A DNA stretch of 64,000 nucleotides from Enoplosus armatus (GCF_043641665.1 NC_092198.1:11421001-11485000); one strand, 5' to 3'. Positions 1-9,689 are shown, counted from the stretch's first letter. The notes: a model not told the origin generated them from the sequence alone. A program made the numbers and translations.

Positions 1-652
1 CTCAAAAGTTAAAATACTACGTGTCCGAGTTTAAGACATTTTTTTTTTATCTAAACAAATATTAACTGAGCTGTGGAATACTCCTAAGGTTTGTTAGGAG
101 TTTTTATTTGGTGTCACTGTAGCGGTGGGAACACGATGTGCTGGTTCAGTTTCTGGGGACTGTATTTACGGACGGACTGACCGATGCGAGGAGTCATTCA
201 GCGAATATTCGCATTATAACGTTAAAATCACGTTAATATTTCAGTAAATAGTTACATAAACCAAATGAAAATTACTTGTTCTTGTACACACGGAGTGGAG
301 ACTTAATATTAAAGTAACCAGTTTATATTTGCGACAGTATGGCGGCGCCCGTTGCTGCTCTGTCCTCTTCAGACTGAAGTATTTTCGAAAGCAATCACAA
401 CAGGGAGGTTGGTATTGTAACGTTAACTAAGGCGGAAGGAAATAGTCATGAGCTTGAACAGTATAGTTACTTCAGTAGCAAAGGTCGCATATTTTCTGCT
501 TATGTTGTTTATACTAAATTTATTTGGCTTTTTTAGGTTTCATGATAAACAATTAGCTACAGCTGTGTATCAGGAGTTAACTACATGTTCGTAGCTAACA
601 GCTAATTGTTGCTATACTACATGACAGCCTATGATTTCTGTCTTTTCTGTAG
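1..652 (+). promoter_or_regulatory. nme6 upstream region with 5' non-coding exon and short uORF
   Basis: No protein-coding exon is visible in these 652 bases. A likely first non-coding exon of nme6 lies around 300-410. It contains ATGGCGGC at 339-346, the core of YY1-type initiator elements common at TATA-less housekeeping promoters. The same ATG opens a 12-codon ORF (339-377, MAAPVAALSSSD then TGA) that would act as a uORF if transcribed. The first-exon donor cannot be fixed; gtattg at 412 is one candidate. Confidence 0.45.
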
Positions 653-745
653 ATGTTGCTAACAGCTCGCCGCCTGTCCAGAGTGCTGCAGCTCACCCTG
701 GCGGTCATTAAACCAGACGCTGTGGCTCATCCGGTGATGTTAGAG
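653..745 (+). CDS. nme6: nme6 coding exon 1 (residues 1-31)
   Basis: The acceptor is a T-rich tract ending ctgtag directly before the ATG. The donor is GAG|gtgagc. It encodes the putative targeting segment and the first beta strand with the IKPDA motif (Lys20). Confidence 0.95.
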
Positions 746-3350
746 GTGAGCTCATACCACCGCACTGTTGGTCTGTGGACTCCATACGTGTTCGTGTGGA
801 CTACTTTAGCAATTTAAACTACAGCAGGGTGAACTCATTAGGGGTCCAACTTTCAACCTACACACTGGTGTGTGCATTGTATATTGTATTGCAGGGGAAA
901 TATTATATTAGCTTCCCCCTTCTCAAAATAAATAGATGACACAGACACAGATGATCTGCCAGGACTCTGTAACAACCTTTGTTCTACAAAATATGGACAC
1001 AACAGAAACAGCGAAACATACAGAACCACCAACAGTCCATCTAATACAGATGCTACCCATATTACTGTTATTTGATCAATCAATTTGACCTCACATACTG
1101 AAATACAGTGTAAATAATAATAAATTGAGATTTTACTGTATGTGCCTTACTTAGTTAAGACTGTGGAATAAATTCAACTTTTGATTGCTGAACTTTGTAT
1201 CTTTCTATTCATTTGTCACCTTAGCTTATTGTGAAATACAATAAATCCAAGGAGTGGCTTGTTCATTAATATAGCATAAGCCCGCTACACTCTCACTTTA
1301 ATTCAAACAGTAAAGAAGCTCCATTTGCTGTCTTGATAGATTCTCAAGCCCCAAGGCCTCAAAGGCGTGAAAGCTGTGTCAATCATAAAATATTCCATTA
1401 GCGAAAGGTCCCATTTCAAAGCCACATAAATAGGACCAGTTTATGCCTGGTGTCATCTTAATACAGAGCACAAGAATGACCTTTTGTATCTGAATATTTG
1501 GCTGTAAGTCTCATCCCTCTGGCAGGTCTATTACCAGCAGGTGATATAATAATATTTGAATGTTTGCTCTTCTAGCTTTTTGAAAGAAATCTGTACACAG
1601 TACCCTGTATATACCTTTGATCCAAACATATTTAGATATCGTTTGTTGATTTTCAGTTGCAGTGTGGTACAACAAGGTAAAAAAAAAAACATTTTTCTTT
1701 CAGGCTCTTCATCAGAGAATCCTGGACAACAGCTTTGTGATTGTTAGATGCAAAGACCTCGTGTGGAGGCGACAGGACTCTGAGAGGTTTTATGCTGAAC
1801 ATTCAGGTGTGGACACAACTCATCTGCGTTCAGATTGATTTAAATGAACAAAATTCTTCTGCAGTGACTCCATCTGACCAAGCAAACGAGTCAGCAGTAA
1901 TTTAAAATAGAATTATACTGATAACTTTTTTTTAACTTTTAGCTTTTGTTTTGCTTGTTAGGGCGATTCTTCTACCAAAGACTTGTTGAATTCATGTCAA
2001 GGTAAGCCTCCACACTGACATCATAGATGTACATTTCCCAAACCATGACTGTGGAGAATGAATGATGCTTTGCTTTGATGCATTTGGATAAATGTTTAAA
2101 ATGGAATAATGGAGCAATTTCCATACCACATAACCCGCCGGGCTGACACAGAAACACCTCAGTTGATGCTGCTCCTATTTCGTGCTCAGCAAGTCACCAA
2201 TTACTCATTTTCTGAGACGTCACAACAGGAGTTTCAATTATCAGCGGACTGCCATGTTTAGCACAGCACAGCACAGCTGGAGCAATCACCGTGTGGCCTG
2301 CTCACAATAGCTCCACATGCCCCCTCTGGATTACAAAAGGTGCTTCTAATCACATTGTCATCTTCATCTCCTCACAGCAGTGAATCGGTAGTTGCTACAG
2401 CAATCTTTCTCTGGATGCCGTCAGTGTTAGAAAGCATCCAATGTTTGAAATCAAATGTCTGTCACACACATCGCATGTATGTGGTTTTCAATGACTGTAA
2501 GCTTACATGGCATAATATTTATGTGTGACTCATGGCTTCTCAAACTGCTGCCCAATTCCTTCCCCCAGCGGTCCGATGCGAGCGTACGTTTTAGCCAGAG
2601 AGGATGCCATACATCACTGGAGAGAACTGATGGGACCAACCAAAGTGTTCAGAGCCAGATACACCTCGCCTGCTTCCATCAGGGCCCAGTTTGGACTCAC
2701 AGACACACGAAACACCACTCATGGCTCAGGTAGGAAGTATGTAGAGCATCTAGTATTTATGTAAGACTCCTCAGTGCATTTACATTTTATTCAGTAAGAA
2801 GCTGTTGGCTGCTCTAAAGCTTACTTACAGACCTCATAAATTACAGCAACGTCATTTCTCAAGGGTCTTAATATTCAACAATACGTCTAGTGACTCATCA
2901 TGGAAGTCTAGATATTTGCTTAATTATATTAAGATGGTGTTTACAGATCACTTAGGCTGCGTCCAAGCCATTTCCTGTTGACTATATAGTGCGCTATATT
3001 TACCCTCGGCCATTTTACGACTATATGTATATGTATACTTTATGACTATACGCCTGCAAATGATAACACAAAATGATGATTCAGTGATGTAATCTTTCTG
3101 TTGACCATTTCAACCAGGCTCACACACTCATGCTTAGTGTACTGATGAGTGAGTACACTTTTTAAAATTGTCATATTTTTAATCTCCATTCTCTCCAGAC
3201 TCTGTTGAGTCGGCACAAAGAGAAATCCGCTTCTTCTTCCCAGACTTCTGCGCGGAGGAGTGGATGGAGAAGGAAGAGCCGTCGTTCAGATCAGGACAAA
3301 TACATTACGACCATCAGAAACAGATTCACACACGTTCAACGCAAAGCTGA
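653..3350 (+). CDS. nme6: Nucleoside diphosphate kinase 6 (nme6), complete 5-exon CDS, 182 aa
   Basis: Coding exons join 653-745, 1704-1806, 1962-2001, 2569-2729 and 3199-3350. All introns are GT-AG and the reading phases (0, 1, 2, 1) fit. The product is 182 aa, close to vertebrate NME6. The NDPK fold is visible: VIKPDA with Lys20, FFYQRLVEFM with Tyr70, and the NME6-type insertion SGPMRAYVLAREDAIHHW. MGPTKVFRAR contributes Thr103, and RNTTHGSD carries the phospho-accepting histidine at residue 130 with Asn127. Family role: transfer of gamma-phosphate between nucleoside triphosphates and diphosphates. NME6 is reported in mitochondria, with weak activity alone and a partner in RCC1L. The N-terminus MLLTARRLSRVLQ is basic and hydrophobic without acidic residues, consistent with mitochondrial targeting (inference). 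The start codon is the first triplet of its exon, so the upstream exon must be non-coding. The downstream neighbour baalc converges on it. Confidence 0.97.
746..1703 (+). other. nme6 intron 1 (958 bp)
   Basis: GT-AG intron. AT-rich with no coding signal in either strand and no repeat family that I recognise. Confidence 0.85.
1704..1806 (+). CDS. nme6: nme6 coding exon 2 (residues 32-65 plus 1 nt)
   Basis: The acceptor is tttctttcag and the donor CAG|gtgtgg. It encodes the helix and strand ALHQRILDNSFVIVR through ERFYAEHS, aligning with the corresponding NME6 region. It ends one base into a glycine codon. Confidence 0.95.
1962..2001 (+). CDS. nme6: nme6 coding exon 3 (residues 66-78 plus 2 nt)
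   Basis: A 40-nt exon with acceptor ttgttag and donor AAG|gtaagc. It encodes GRFFYQRLVEFMS, the NDPK segment with the substrate-site tyrosine (Tyr70). Confidence 0.95.
2002..2568 (+). other. nme6 intron 3 (567 bp)
   Basis: GT-AG intron with a pyrimidine tract before the acceptor. No embedded gene or recognisable repeat. Short ORFs here are chance. Confidence 0.85.
2569..2729 (+). CDS. nme6: nme6 coding exon 4 (residues 79-132 plus 1 nt)
   Basis: The acceptor is ttcccccag and the donor CAG|gtagga. It encodes the NME6-typical insertion, the Kpn-loop region and the catalytic NTTHGS signature with His130. Confidence 0.96.
2730..3198 (+). other. nme6 intron 4 (469 bp)
   Basis: GT-AG intron. A stretch at about 2950-3025 (tgcgtccaagcc, then tatagtgcgctatat) resembles the interspersed repeat also seen near 52.8 kb, so it is probably a short repeat relic. 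Confidence 0.7.
3199..3350 (+). CDS. nme6: nme6 terminal coding exon (residues 133-182, stop TGA)
   Basis: The acceptor is ttctctccag. It encodes DSVESAQREIRFFFPDF and a divergent charged tail ending RSTQS, then TGA at 3348-3350. The FFPDF segment is characteristic of NME6. The tail after about residue 160 is less conserved. Confidence 0.95.
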
Positions 3351-3567
3351 CCCCAGATGTGCTGTCACAGTCACTGATCCCCAAGGACCTCTTAGAAACT
3401 CTGCAACTGTTCATCGAATGTTCATACAGAAATGCAAACTGCCAGAGAAGATGCTACAATGCTACATGCTACATATGATGATGAAAAGCGCATGTTTAAT
3501 GTTTCTTATTTGTCAGCACGGTTCCTCACAGTGCCGACATGTATATATATATCATCACCTTTCTGCC

Positions 3568-3573
3568 ATTAAA
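3568..3573 (+). terminator. Candidate nme6 poly(A) signal ATTAAA
   Basis: ATTAAA lies 218 bases after the nme6 stop codon, making a short 3' UTR. A T- and A-rich stretch follows. No AATAAA is seen closer on this strand. Confidence 0.5.
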
Positions 3574-3623
3574 ACTGAACTTTTAAGTAATTTAAAATAA
3601 GGACCATGAATGTGTTTGTTGAA

Positions 3624-3629
3624 TTTATT
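3624..3629 (-). terminator. Candidate baalc poly(A) signal AATAAA (minus strand)
   Basis: tttatt on the plus strand reads AATAAA on the minus strand, about 690 bases after the baalc stop. It would end baalc roughly 20-50 bases from the nme6 poly(A) site coming the other way. Confidence 0.45.
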
Positions 3630-4310
3630 GTCATTAGAAAACACGAATGACCAGATAAGAAAGCTGAACACTGTATTGTACAAAACAACACGATGTAGTC
3701 AGACAGTTTTTTTACATTGTCATCACAAACTCCTGTCCAGGCTTCACTGTAAATAGTGCAATTGTAGCAATTGTAACAATCAATTCCCGTTTCCTGAGCC
3801 ATACAGATTGTAGCACAGCAGCAACTACATGTTGTGTATCAATGTCACATAACAAAACTAGAAAATATCTATCAATTGTGAATATTCAATAATTTACACA
3901 TATATTTATCCTAAAAGATCTTTGTGGTTAAAATGCTCTTTTAGATTTGAACTCAATTTGAAATTTGCCACGTAATGATTTCCTCTGTGATTTTAAAACT
4001 GTCTTCACTGAATACTGTGAATTCTTCATTTCATTTTGAGCTGATACTGTACGTACTGTAAAATGAATGTAATGACCAACCTACAGTTTCACATGTCAAG
4101 GTCTTCAACGTGTCAAAGTACAGTAAAACATTATAACAGGCACCATAGAAACGTACAGTATTAACATGTTTCCAATGTGATGATCTAAATTGTACAGTTC
4201 AAAGTCTCACGTCGTCGTGCTTTCATCGGTCATCAGGCCTTGAAGAATCACTTCACTTATTTCACAGTTAGCTTCATGTTTCTTTGGCATCTTCCAGTCT
4301 CCCCCTTCAC

Positions 4311-4475
4311 TCAGGTGTTTTGCGTGGTCACCTGTTTGAGGGTTTCCACAGGTTTCATAACCTCGTAGGTGGTGAGGGACTTCTTCACCTTCCCGTTCTT
4401 GTCCACCTGGTGGATGCTCTGTGTCACTGTGATGGTCACCTGCTTGGTTGACATCCGACTGTCCTGCCATTTTGT
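4311..4475 (-). CDS. baalc: baalc terminal coding exon (54 aa, stop TGA 4311-4313)
   Basis: The acceptor is attaacag. It reads TKWQDSRMSTKQVTITV, then the SIHQVDKNGKVKKS block and ends TTQNT. A longer ORF through the same bases in another frame is a shadow. Confidence 0.92.
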   Translation of the reverse strand, partial: TKWQDSRMSTKQVTITVTQSIHQVDKNGKVKKSLTTYEVMKPVETLKQVTTQNT

Positions 4476-7199
4476 CTGTTAATGATGAAGAATGAAAGTT
4501 TGGGCTTTATAAAAATATAATACGTTTTTGTTTTTTGTAAAGTTTAGATTGATGAAAAGGGGGGGCATTTCAGCTACGTAATGTTTTTAATAAATGTCAT
4601 TCATATGGAAATGTTTCCAGTAAGGTACTCCAAAATCCAATCAGCTCATCTATGGACAAGGGAAATCTGTGGTGCAAGAATATACTTTTATATCATGGAT
4701 TGTGTGGATATGTTAAGCATCGAGACGGGTAGTGAAAATGCTCATTATAATTACCCACAGCTCAAGGTGATGTTGTCAAATGTCTTTTTGTCTAACCAAC
4801 AGTCCAAAACCCAAATATATTCAGTTTACTATCATGTATGAAGAAGAAAACCATAAAAATGCACGTTTGAAAAGCTGGAGCCATCAAATGTTTGGCATTT
4901 TTGCTTAAAAGATTGTTTCAGCTCTAAATTAAAGTTGTCCTGAGCAGGACATTAAAATGAAAATAGTCAAAGGAGATGTTTTGGTTCTCCATCACTTTTA
5001 CTCAATAAATGAATAGAAAAAAAAAAGTGCCTTACGATCTCTTCAGTGTGTAGAACGCTCCTGCGCTGCACTGTGGTGCCAGACGGCGGTAACACCGCCT
5101 CCTTGGGTGGAGAGCCCAGTATCGCAGGGGGGCTGCTGGGCATTACGTCGCTCAGACTGGCTTCAGACACAGCTGAACAGACCTTCAGGTACGCCTGAGC
5201 AGGTAGAGGGAGGCCGTCCTCAAAGAAATCTGGAACTGGAACAAAACAAAACCTCAGCTTCGTCTCATGGAGTAACTTAAACTAGGAGTGTGAAAGCTTG
5301 AGCTCATAGATGTATGAGCCTCATGGGTCCTTGAGGTAAGATGGTTTTAACATTTATTTACTCAAAGTAGCTGCACACAAGGTAATGATATACAGACAAC
5401 AGCTAAAAACAAACATTCAAAGGGCTGAAGGAACAATATAATAAATAAAATGTATAAAACATAATTACAACAACTACACTATTATCACACTATTTATGAT
5501 TTGTGTAGTATAGAAGAGGGTGATGTGTAAATCAAACTGCATTAGTCACAGGTCAGAGCATGCAGCTTACAGGTGCATTACTGCCACCGCTGAACTAATG
5601 CGAGTGCAGTGAAGTGTGATAAATAATGGAAAACACTCTGAAACAGTATTTGGTGTGAACATGAAGTGTGGGTTAAGTGTGCTGGAAGATGTTAAGCACA
5701 TACTGTATGTGTGAATGTGCACAGAAGTGTCCACCATGTCCACCACCATCACCATATCTCACAGATGTGACACCACTGTTTGATATAATCTTACGGTCGC
5801 CAGCAGCTGATTCATTTGACCAGTTGTGGATCTGTTTTATCTCCGCAGCGAGTAGCGTAACTGAATTTGCCTTCACAATTACATCAAGGCTCCTCTGCCT
5901 GCATTCACTAACAGCTGTATCTGTTGCCATGAGAGCCAAGTCCTGTTTGAGCACAGCAGCTTTTGATGTAGCCTTGATTTGATTATAGACCATTTGCTGA
6001 TTCATCTCCTCCTGGCTTCAAAGAAAACGCACCCACCATTCAGCGCAAAAAGACGAATTAACAAATAACAACAGGTCTATAGTCAGAGCCGTCTGCTTCT
6101 GAGCTGTATGTAGTGACTAACTGCTCACTAGAAGGACTGAGGCTCCTAAAGCACCCGTATGTCCTTATGCATGATCCTGAGCTACAGCATGACCCTTTTT
6201 CATCTTCATTTCCATTTTCTTTGTGCATGATGAATTCTTCTGTGACTCAGACGTGCAAAACCTCTAAAAGCGTCAAATGTGAAATGGGAAACTGTGTTAA
6301 ACTTACAGTATTTTTCCTTCAGGGAAGCAGACTAACATGTACTGTGTAGGTGTCACAGTTTACTTTGAAGGAGTGTAAAGAAAGGACCCCTCATTGCTAA
6401 TCCAGGCAAATTGAGAGTGACCCTGGCCAAGAGAGCAAAGAGATGCATGCAACCGCCGCACTCTACAAACAAGTGAATACAATATCCAGTTAATGTGTAA
6501 TACAGGGTCACGGGCAAAAATCCAGTTCCGAGGCATAAACAGGTGCAATTTTCTAAAACTATTTCAGGAATCACATTTCAGCAAACACATTGACCAAGAG
6601 TACTATTTTCTCAATTCTTAAAATGGATTTAAATTCCCTCCTAGTAGTCAGCTCTGATAATTTCAGGTCCTGCTGTACATTATTCCAGAAAGAAGCCGCA
6701 GTGTATTTAAAAACCTTTTTGCCTCTTTCTGTTCTAACTCTGGGGACCAACATCTGTAGGATAATGTGCATGTGACTCAAAGCTTGGACTCTCCTAGGCC
6801 AGTGTGAACAAAAGCAAATCTGGTTTAAAACAGTGCCCCATATTGTACTCATAATGTAGCAATTAAAAAGAAGAAAAAAGAAGACTGGAATAGCAAATCC
6901 ACTGCAATCATACATGTATCATTCATCTGTTCAGCAATTAAATTGCTGCCTGTTCCTGTTAGGAGATCAATTAGGTATTCATTGATCCATCCACTCAACC
7001 CTAATTCACTCTTCTTACCAGGGCTGATTGTTTTCTCCGAGGTGAAGCCGGCCTCCGAGTTCTCAGAGGGGATGCTCTGGATGGACGACAGGGGGATGTC
7101 CGTGTCGGTGCTGGTCAGCCACGTCGACTCCGTCTCCTTGGTCCAGCTCTCCAGGTATCGAGGCTCCAGAGCATCGGTCCTGCTCCCCCCGCAGCCCAT
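4311..7199 (-). CDS. baalc: BAALC homologue, 3 coding exons, 181 aa
   Basis: Minus-strand coding exons 7199-7019, 5235-5036 and 4475-4311 join with GT-AG introns and phases 1 and 0. The start MGCGGSR has Gly2 and Cys3 as in BAALC, where they are myristoylated and palmitoylated for membrane anchoring. The block EPRYLESWTKETESTWLT follows. Exon 2 has the FEDGLP motif (human LEDGLP). Exon 3 has DSRMSTKQVTITVTQSIHQ, matching the human AKEVTINVTDSIQQ block. The protein is a small cytoplasmic, membrane-tethered adaptor without enzymatic domains. BAALC is reported to bind MAP3K1 and KLF4 and to be enriched in brain and early blood progenitors. The C-terminus continues about 25 residues beyond the short human form (YEVMKPVETLKQ onward). 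The proline/serine-rich middle is likely disordered. Which teleost duplicate (a or b) this is cannot be told here. Confidence 0.93.
4476..5035 (-). other. baalc intron between coding exons 2 and 3
   Basis: 560-bp GT-AG intron. Its middle (about 4735-4915) is a reverse-orientation interspersed repeat listed separately. Nothing else is recognised. Confidence 0.8.
4735..4915 (-). repeat. Interspersed repeat, family A, copy 1
   Basis: It contains caacagtccaaaacccaaat and cagtttactatcatgta, the reverse complement of sequence at 7500-7705 and 19480-19690. Related text is at 59835-60065. The family resembles a common teleost non-autonomous repeat (from memory, not searched). Confidence 0.7.
5036..5235 (-). 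CDS. baalc: baalc coding exon 2 (residues 61-127)
   Basis: 200 nt, donor ATC|gtaagg. Two acceptors, ttccag|ttccag, lie six bases apart. Both keep the frame and differ only in including Val-Pro. The encoded part is FEDGLPLPAQAYLK, then a Pro/Ser-rich segment ending HTEEI. Confidence 0.88.
5236..7018 (-). other. baalc first coding intron (1.78 kb)
   Basis: GT-AG intron. The part near the baalc start (6370-6900) is a LINE 3' relic described separately. About 5240-6370 has no coding signal and no repeat that I recognise. Confidence 0.75.
6370..6900 (-). mobile_element. LINE 3'-end relic (reverse transcriptase C-terminus and 3' UTR)
   Basis: On the minus strand, about 6780-6575 encodes LVPRVRTERGKKVFKY followed by TAASFWNNVQQDLKL. 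This is the conserved tail of Jockey/CR1/L2-type LINE ORF2 proteins in fish (pattern: P-R-T-x-x-G-x-x-F, A-x-x-W-N-x-L). Downstream text at about 6430-6380 (ctcttggccagggtcactct) resembles the usual 3' UTR of such elements. It is 5'-truncated and interrupted, so not mobile. It is in the same orientation as baalc and inside its intron. Confidence 0.75.
7019..7199 (-). CDS. baalc: baalc coding exon 1 (residues 1-60 plus 1 nt)
   Basis: ATG is at 7197-7199, with G at -3 and G at +4, a good vertebrate initiation context. It ends TG|gtaaga at 7019. It carries the acylation signal and the conserved WT-x-ETESTWLT block. The exon probably extends upstream as 5' UTR to an acceptor at 7241 (pyrimidine tract then GAAG). 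Confidence 0.93.
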
Positions 7200-7499
7200 A
7201 GCTCTGCCTCAGGGCACCTTCGCTTCCCTTCTGGACTTTTCTTCAGAGCAGAGAAAGAAAAGCAGATTTACACTGGATTTAATCACAGGAAACTGCGAGA
7301 CTGACTGAGGGAACTGAATTTGTGTTTTTCCCCCTCTAGACAGGATAATAATATAATTCTCAATAAATGAAGCAAAGTCATGAAGTATCAAGCTGATAAA
7401 ACAATGTGAAATATGTTTTTTGAGCTGTAAAAGAAGAACAAGGGCTTCAAACAGAACATTTGGGCCATTTTTCAAGCCAAAATGCCAAATGTTACCTGA

Positions 7500-7705
7500 T
7501 TCAGTGAAGATTCGCTGCTTTCTTTTGTCTCATGTGATAGTAAACTGAATATGTTTGGGTTATGGCAAAAACCAATTTCAACCACTAACAAAACCACCTC
7601 AAAAGCAATTTGAAGACCTCGCCTTGGGCTTCAGGAAATTGTGATCACCATTTTTCACAATTTTCTAACGTTTAGAAGATAAACAGTTGTCAGAATCGAT
7701 AATGA
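7500..7705 (+). repeat. Interspersed repeat, family A, copy 2
   Basis: It contains gctgctttcttttgtct, gtaaactgaatatgtttggg and attgtgatcaccatttttca, shared with the other family A copies. It lies between the baalc start exon and its likely promoter. Confidence 0.72.
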
Positions 7706-8172
7706 AAATAAAATAAATACTGTACTATTCGATTCTGTACATTTGACCAGACAATTTCTCATACGACGTCAACACAAAGTACTTACAGCACAGCACAGCG
7801 CAGGTCCTCATAAGATCAGCCTCCGATTTGTTCTATGCATTAAACTGACTTGTCACGTCTGTGTTAACCCAGTCTCTTTCACATGTCTCCATGAGCATCT
7901 GACAGCAGCATCCTCGGATGGTCAATCAGGTCAAGGAGACCATATTACCCAGGAGCCGGTCGATCATACAAACCAGCTGGTCACCTGTGAGAAACAAAGA
8001 GATGGAGGGAGACTATAGAAGTGATGAAGATGCATCCTTTTATGTCTTTTTACTCACATTTGCTTAAGTCAATTTACTTATAATATATATCTGTCCTTGC
8101 TGTGTTCTGTATGCTGTATTGTTCTGTAGTGTTTGTACTGCTGTTACCATATATGGTGTTTACTGTATTACA

Positions 8173-8177
<5 letters not shown>

Positions 8178-8232
<55 letters not shown>
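8178..8232. repeat. Compound microsatellite (TA)n(GA)n
   Basis: About 35 bases of perfect TA alternation run straight into about 21 bases of GA. Any ORF across it is an artefact of the repeat. Confidence 0.97.
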
Positions 8233-8429
8233 CCTGTTATGTTTGGACAACACATAAAACAATTACAGAGCAACCAGATCTATCGCCTCTCCACGGTTTA
8301 ACCACTCGTCAGTGTGGGTTATTGAACCGAACCTAATTGATGCTGATGAAGTCTTAAATGTATTGATGATCACAGTCAGGCCTCCGATGGATCATTGTAT
8401 ATATAGAATGAGGGAGTCAGTGCCACTGC

Positions 8430-8880
8430 ACAGCCGTTGTGTCGCCTGTAGTGTGAAAGCGACGGTGCAGCGAATGCATGCGCTGATATGTGTCTGTCAC
8501 GCGACATAGCTCTCGCGCCACTGTCATCGCTACAGGCCAGAAGAAAAAAACGACAGCGAGAACTACATCAAATATATCAAATCAAATCAAAACGCTGTTA
8601 GATGCATGACAGGAACGCAGCGCCGCCACCCGGCTAATTCAGAGGAAACGGGTAAGAGGTGATAAAGGCTTACTGATGATGATGATGTTGATGATGGTGG
8701 TCCCTGCTGGTCTCGCCCCGGTGCTCCTCCGTGTCGTCTGCCTGACAGACCTGTAACATATTGTCAATAAAGAAACTCCCCCGGTCGGTAACAGGCAGCG
8801 CGTCTGTCCACACCTCCCGCTCCTTCATCCATCCTCCTCTTCACCGCCGCAGAGAGACGGCAGATGTTAAATCACACAGC
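8430..8880 (-). promoter_or_regulatory. CpG-richer block, likely baalc promoter and 5' non-coding exon
   Basis: CpG and GC density rise clearly here against AT-rich surroundings (cgcagcgccgccacccgg, tctcgccccggtgctcctcc, caccgccgcagagagacgg). A minus-strand donor gtaagc sits at 8673-8668. This fits a baalc first exon reading toward lower coordinates. No TATA box is apparent. The transcription start is unknown. Confidence 0.45.
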
Positions 8881-9689
8881 CTCTTGTCGTGAAGATGAGG
8901 GGGTATCTGCCTGCTGAAGTAAAAGGGGATTACCTCAGCTGTTGCCAGGTAAACATTAAAATAATACACTGGTCCTCTGTGGTGCTCGTGCTCACTGACA
9001 CATGAAAAAACAAGAATCAAACTGCATTTTGGCCGATTAACGTGTATAACAGTAAAATAATGTGTACTGAAACACCAGTAAGCTGTAAGCACATTAAAAT
9101 ATATAGTTTTATATACAAAAACGTTTAGTACTGAAGACATTTCCCCTGAGAGATAATATTTGCTTCACATATTTTCAGGCTTGTAGTTGATCACCTGTCT
9201 TCTGAACTGTCTCAAAAGCACTTTCTGCACAGCATCGGGGACTTGTGACCTCCTGGTTAGATCTCCCTCAGACACCAGTAAGATGTTCACTACTCTGCCC
9301 ACAAGGGGACAGTCACGGCCCACTCCTGTCCTTACAGAACTGGGCTGGTAAATGTGGTTCCCATATTCTAATAAAGGGCTGTAAATATATACACAAATAA
9401 ATACATGGTGGTTGTTTGTTTGGTTTATCTATAAATGTCAGCAAAACCTCCCAGACCTACCACACGATCACAAGCCATGAAGGTGCTGGATGCAAAAGTA
9501 CAGTAAATGAAAAGAAGTCAAGTCTTCATTGCAAATGTCAAGTTTATATCAAAGCTCTTTGTCACACAGACAGACCTTCATCAGAGCTGGTGTATCTATA
9601 AAGCATGTGATGTTGATTGTGCTCTTAAATCCAGGCTTTTTAAGGAGTAGTCTCAGATGCGTGTAGCCAAGATAAGTAGTCCAATGACT

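Larger units (their letters stand above)
3351..4310. other. Convergent 3' UTR region of nme6 and baalc
   Basis: This 960-base stretch contains the nme6 3' UTR to about 3590 (+) and the likely baalc 3' UTR from 4310 down to about 3605 (-). It is AT-rich with no coding exon. The longer plus-strand ORF over 3205-3600 is an out-of-frame reading of the last nme6 exon and is not a gene. Confidence 0.6.
7241..8673 (-). other. Predicted baalc 5'-UTR intron
   Basis: If a non-coding exon ends at the donor CATCA|gtaagc (exon end 8674) and splices to the acceptor at 7241, this 1.4-kb interval is an intron. It holds family A repeat copy 2 and a compound TA/GA microsatellite. The assignment is inferred from splice signals only. 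Confidence 0.4.

Noticed and set aside
3205..3600. 131-codon plus-strand ORF
   Set aside because: It reads the last nme6 exon in the wrong frame and runs into the 3' UTR. The true frame encodes the conserved NME6 C-terminus.
8074..8301. ORFs on both strands across the TA/GA tract
   Set aside because: Low-complexity translations (repeated Tyr-Ile, Arg-Glu) of a microsatellite.
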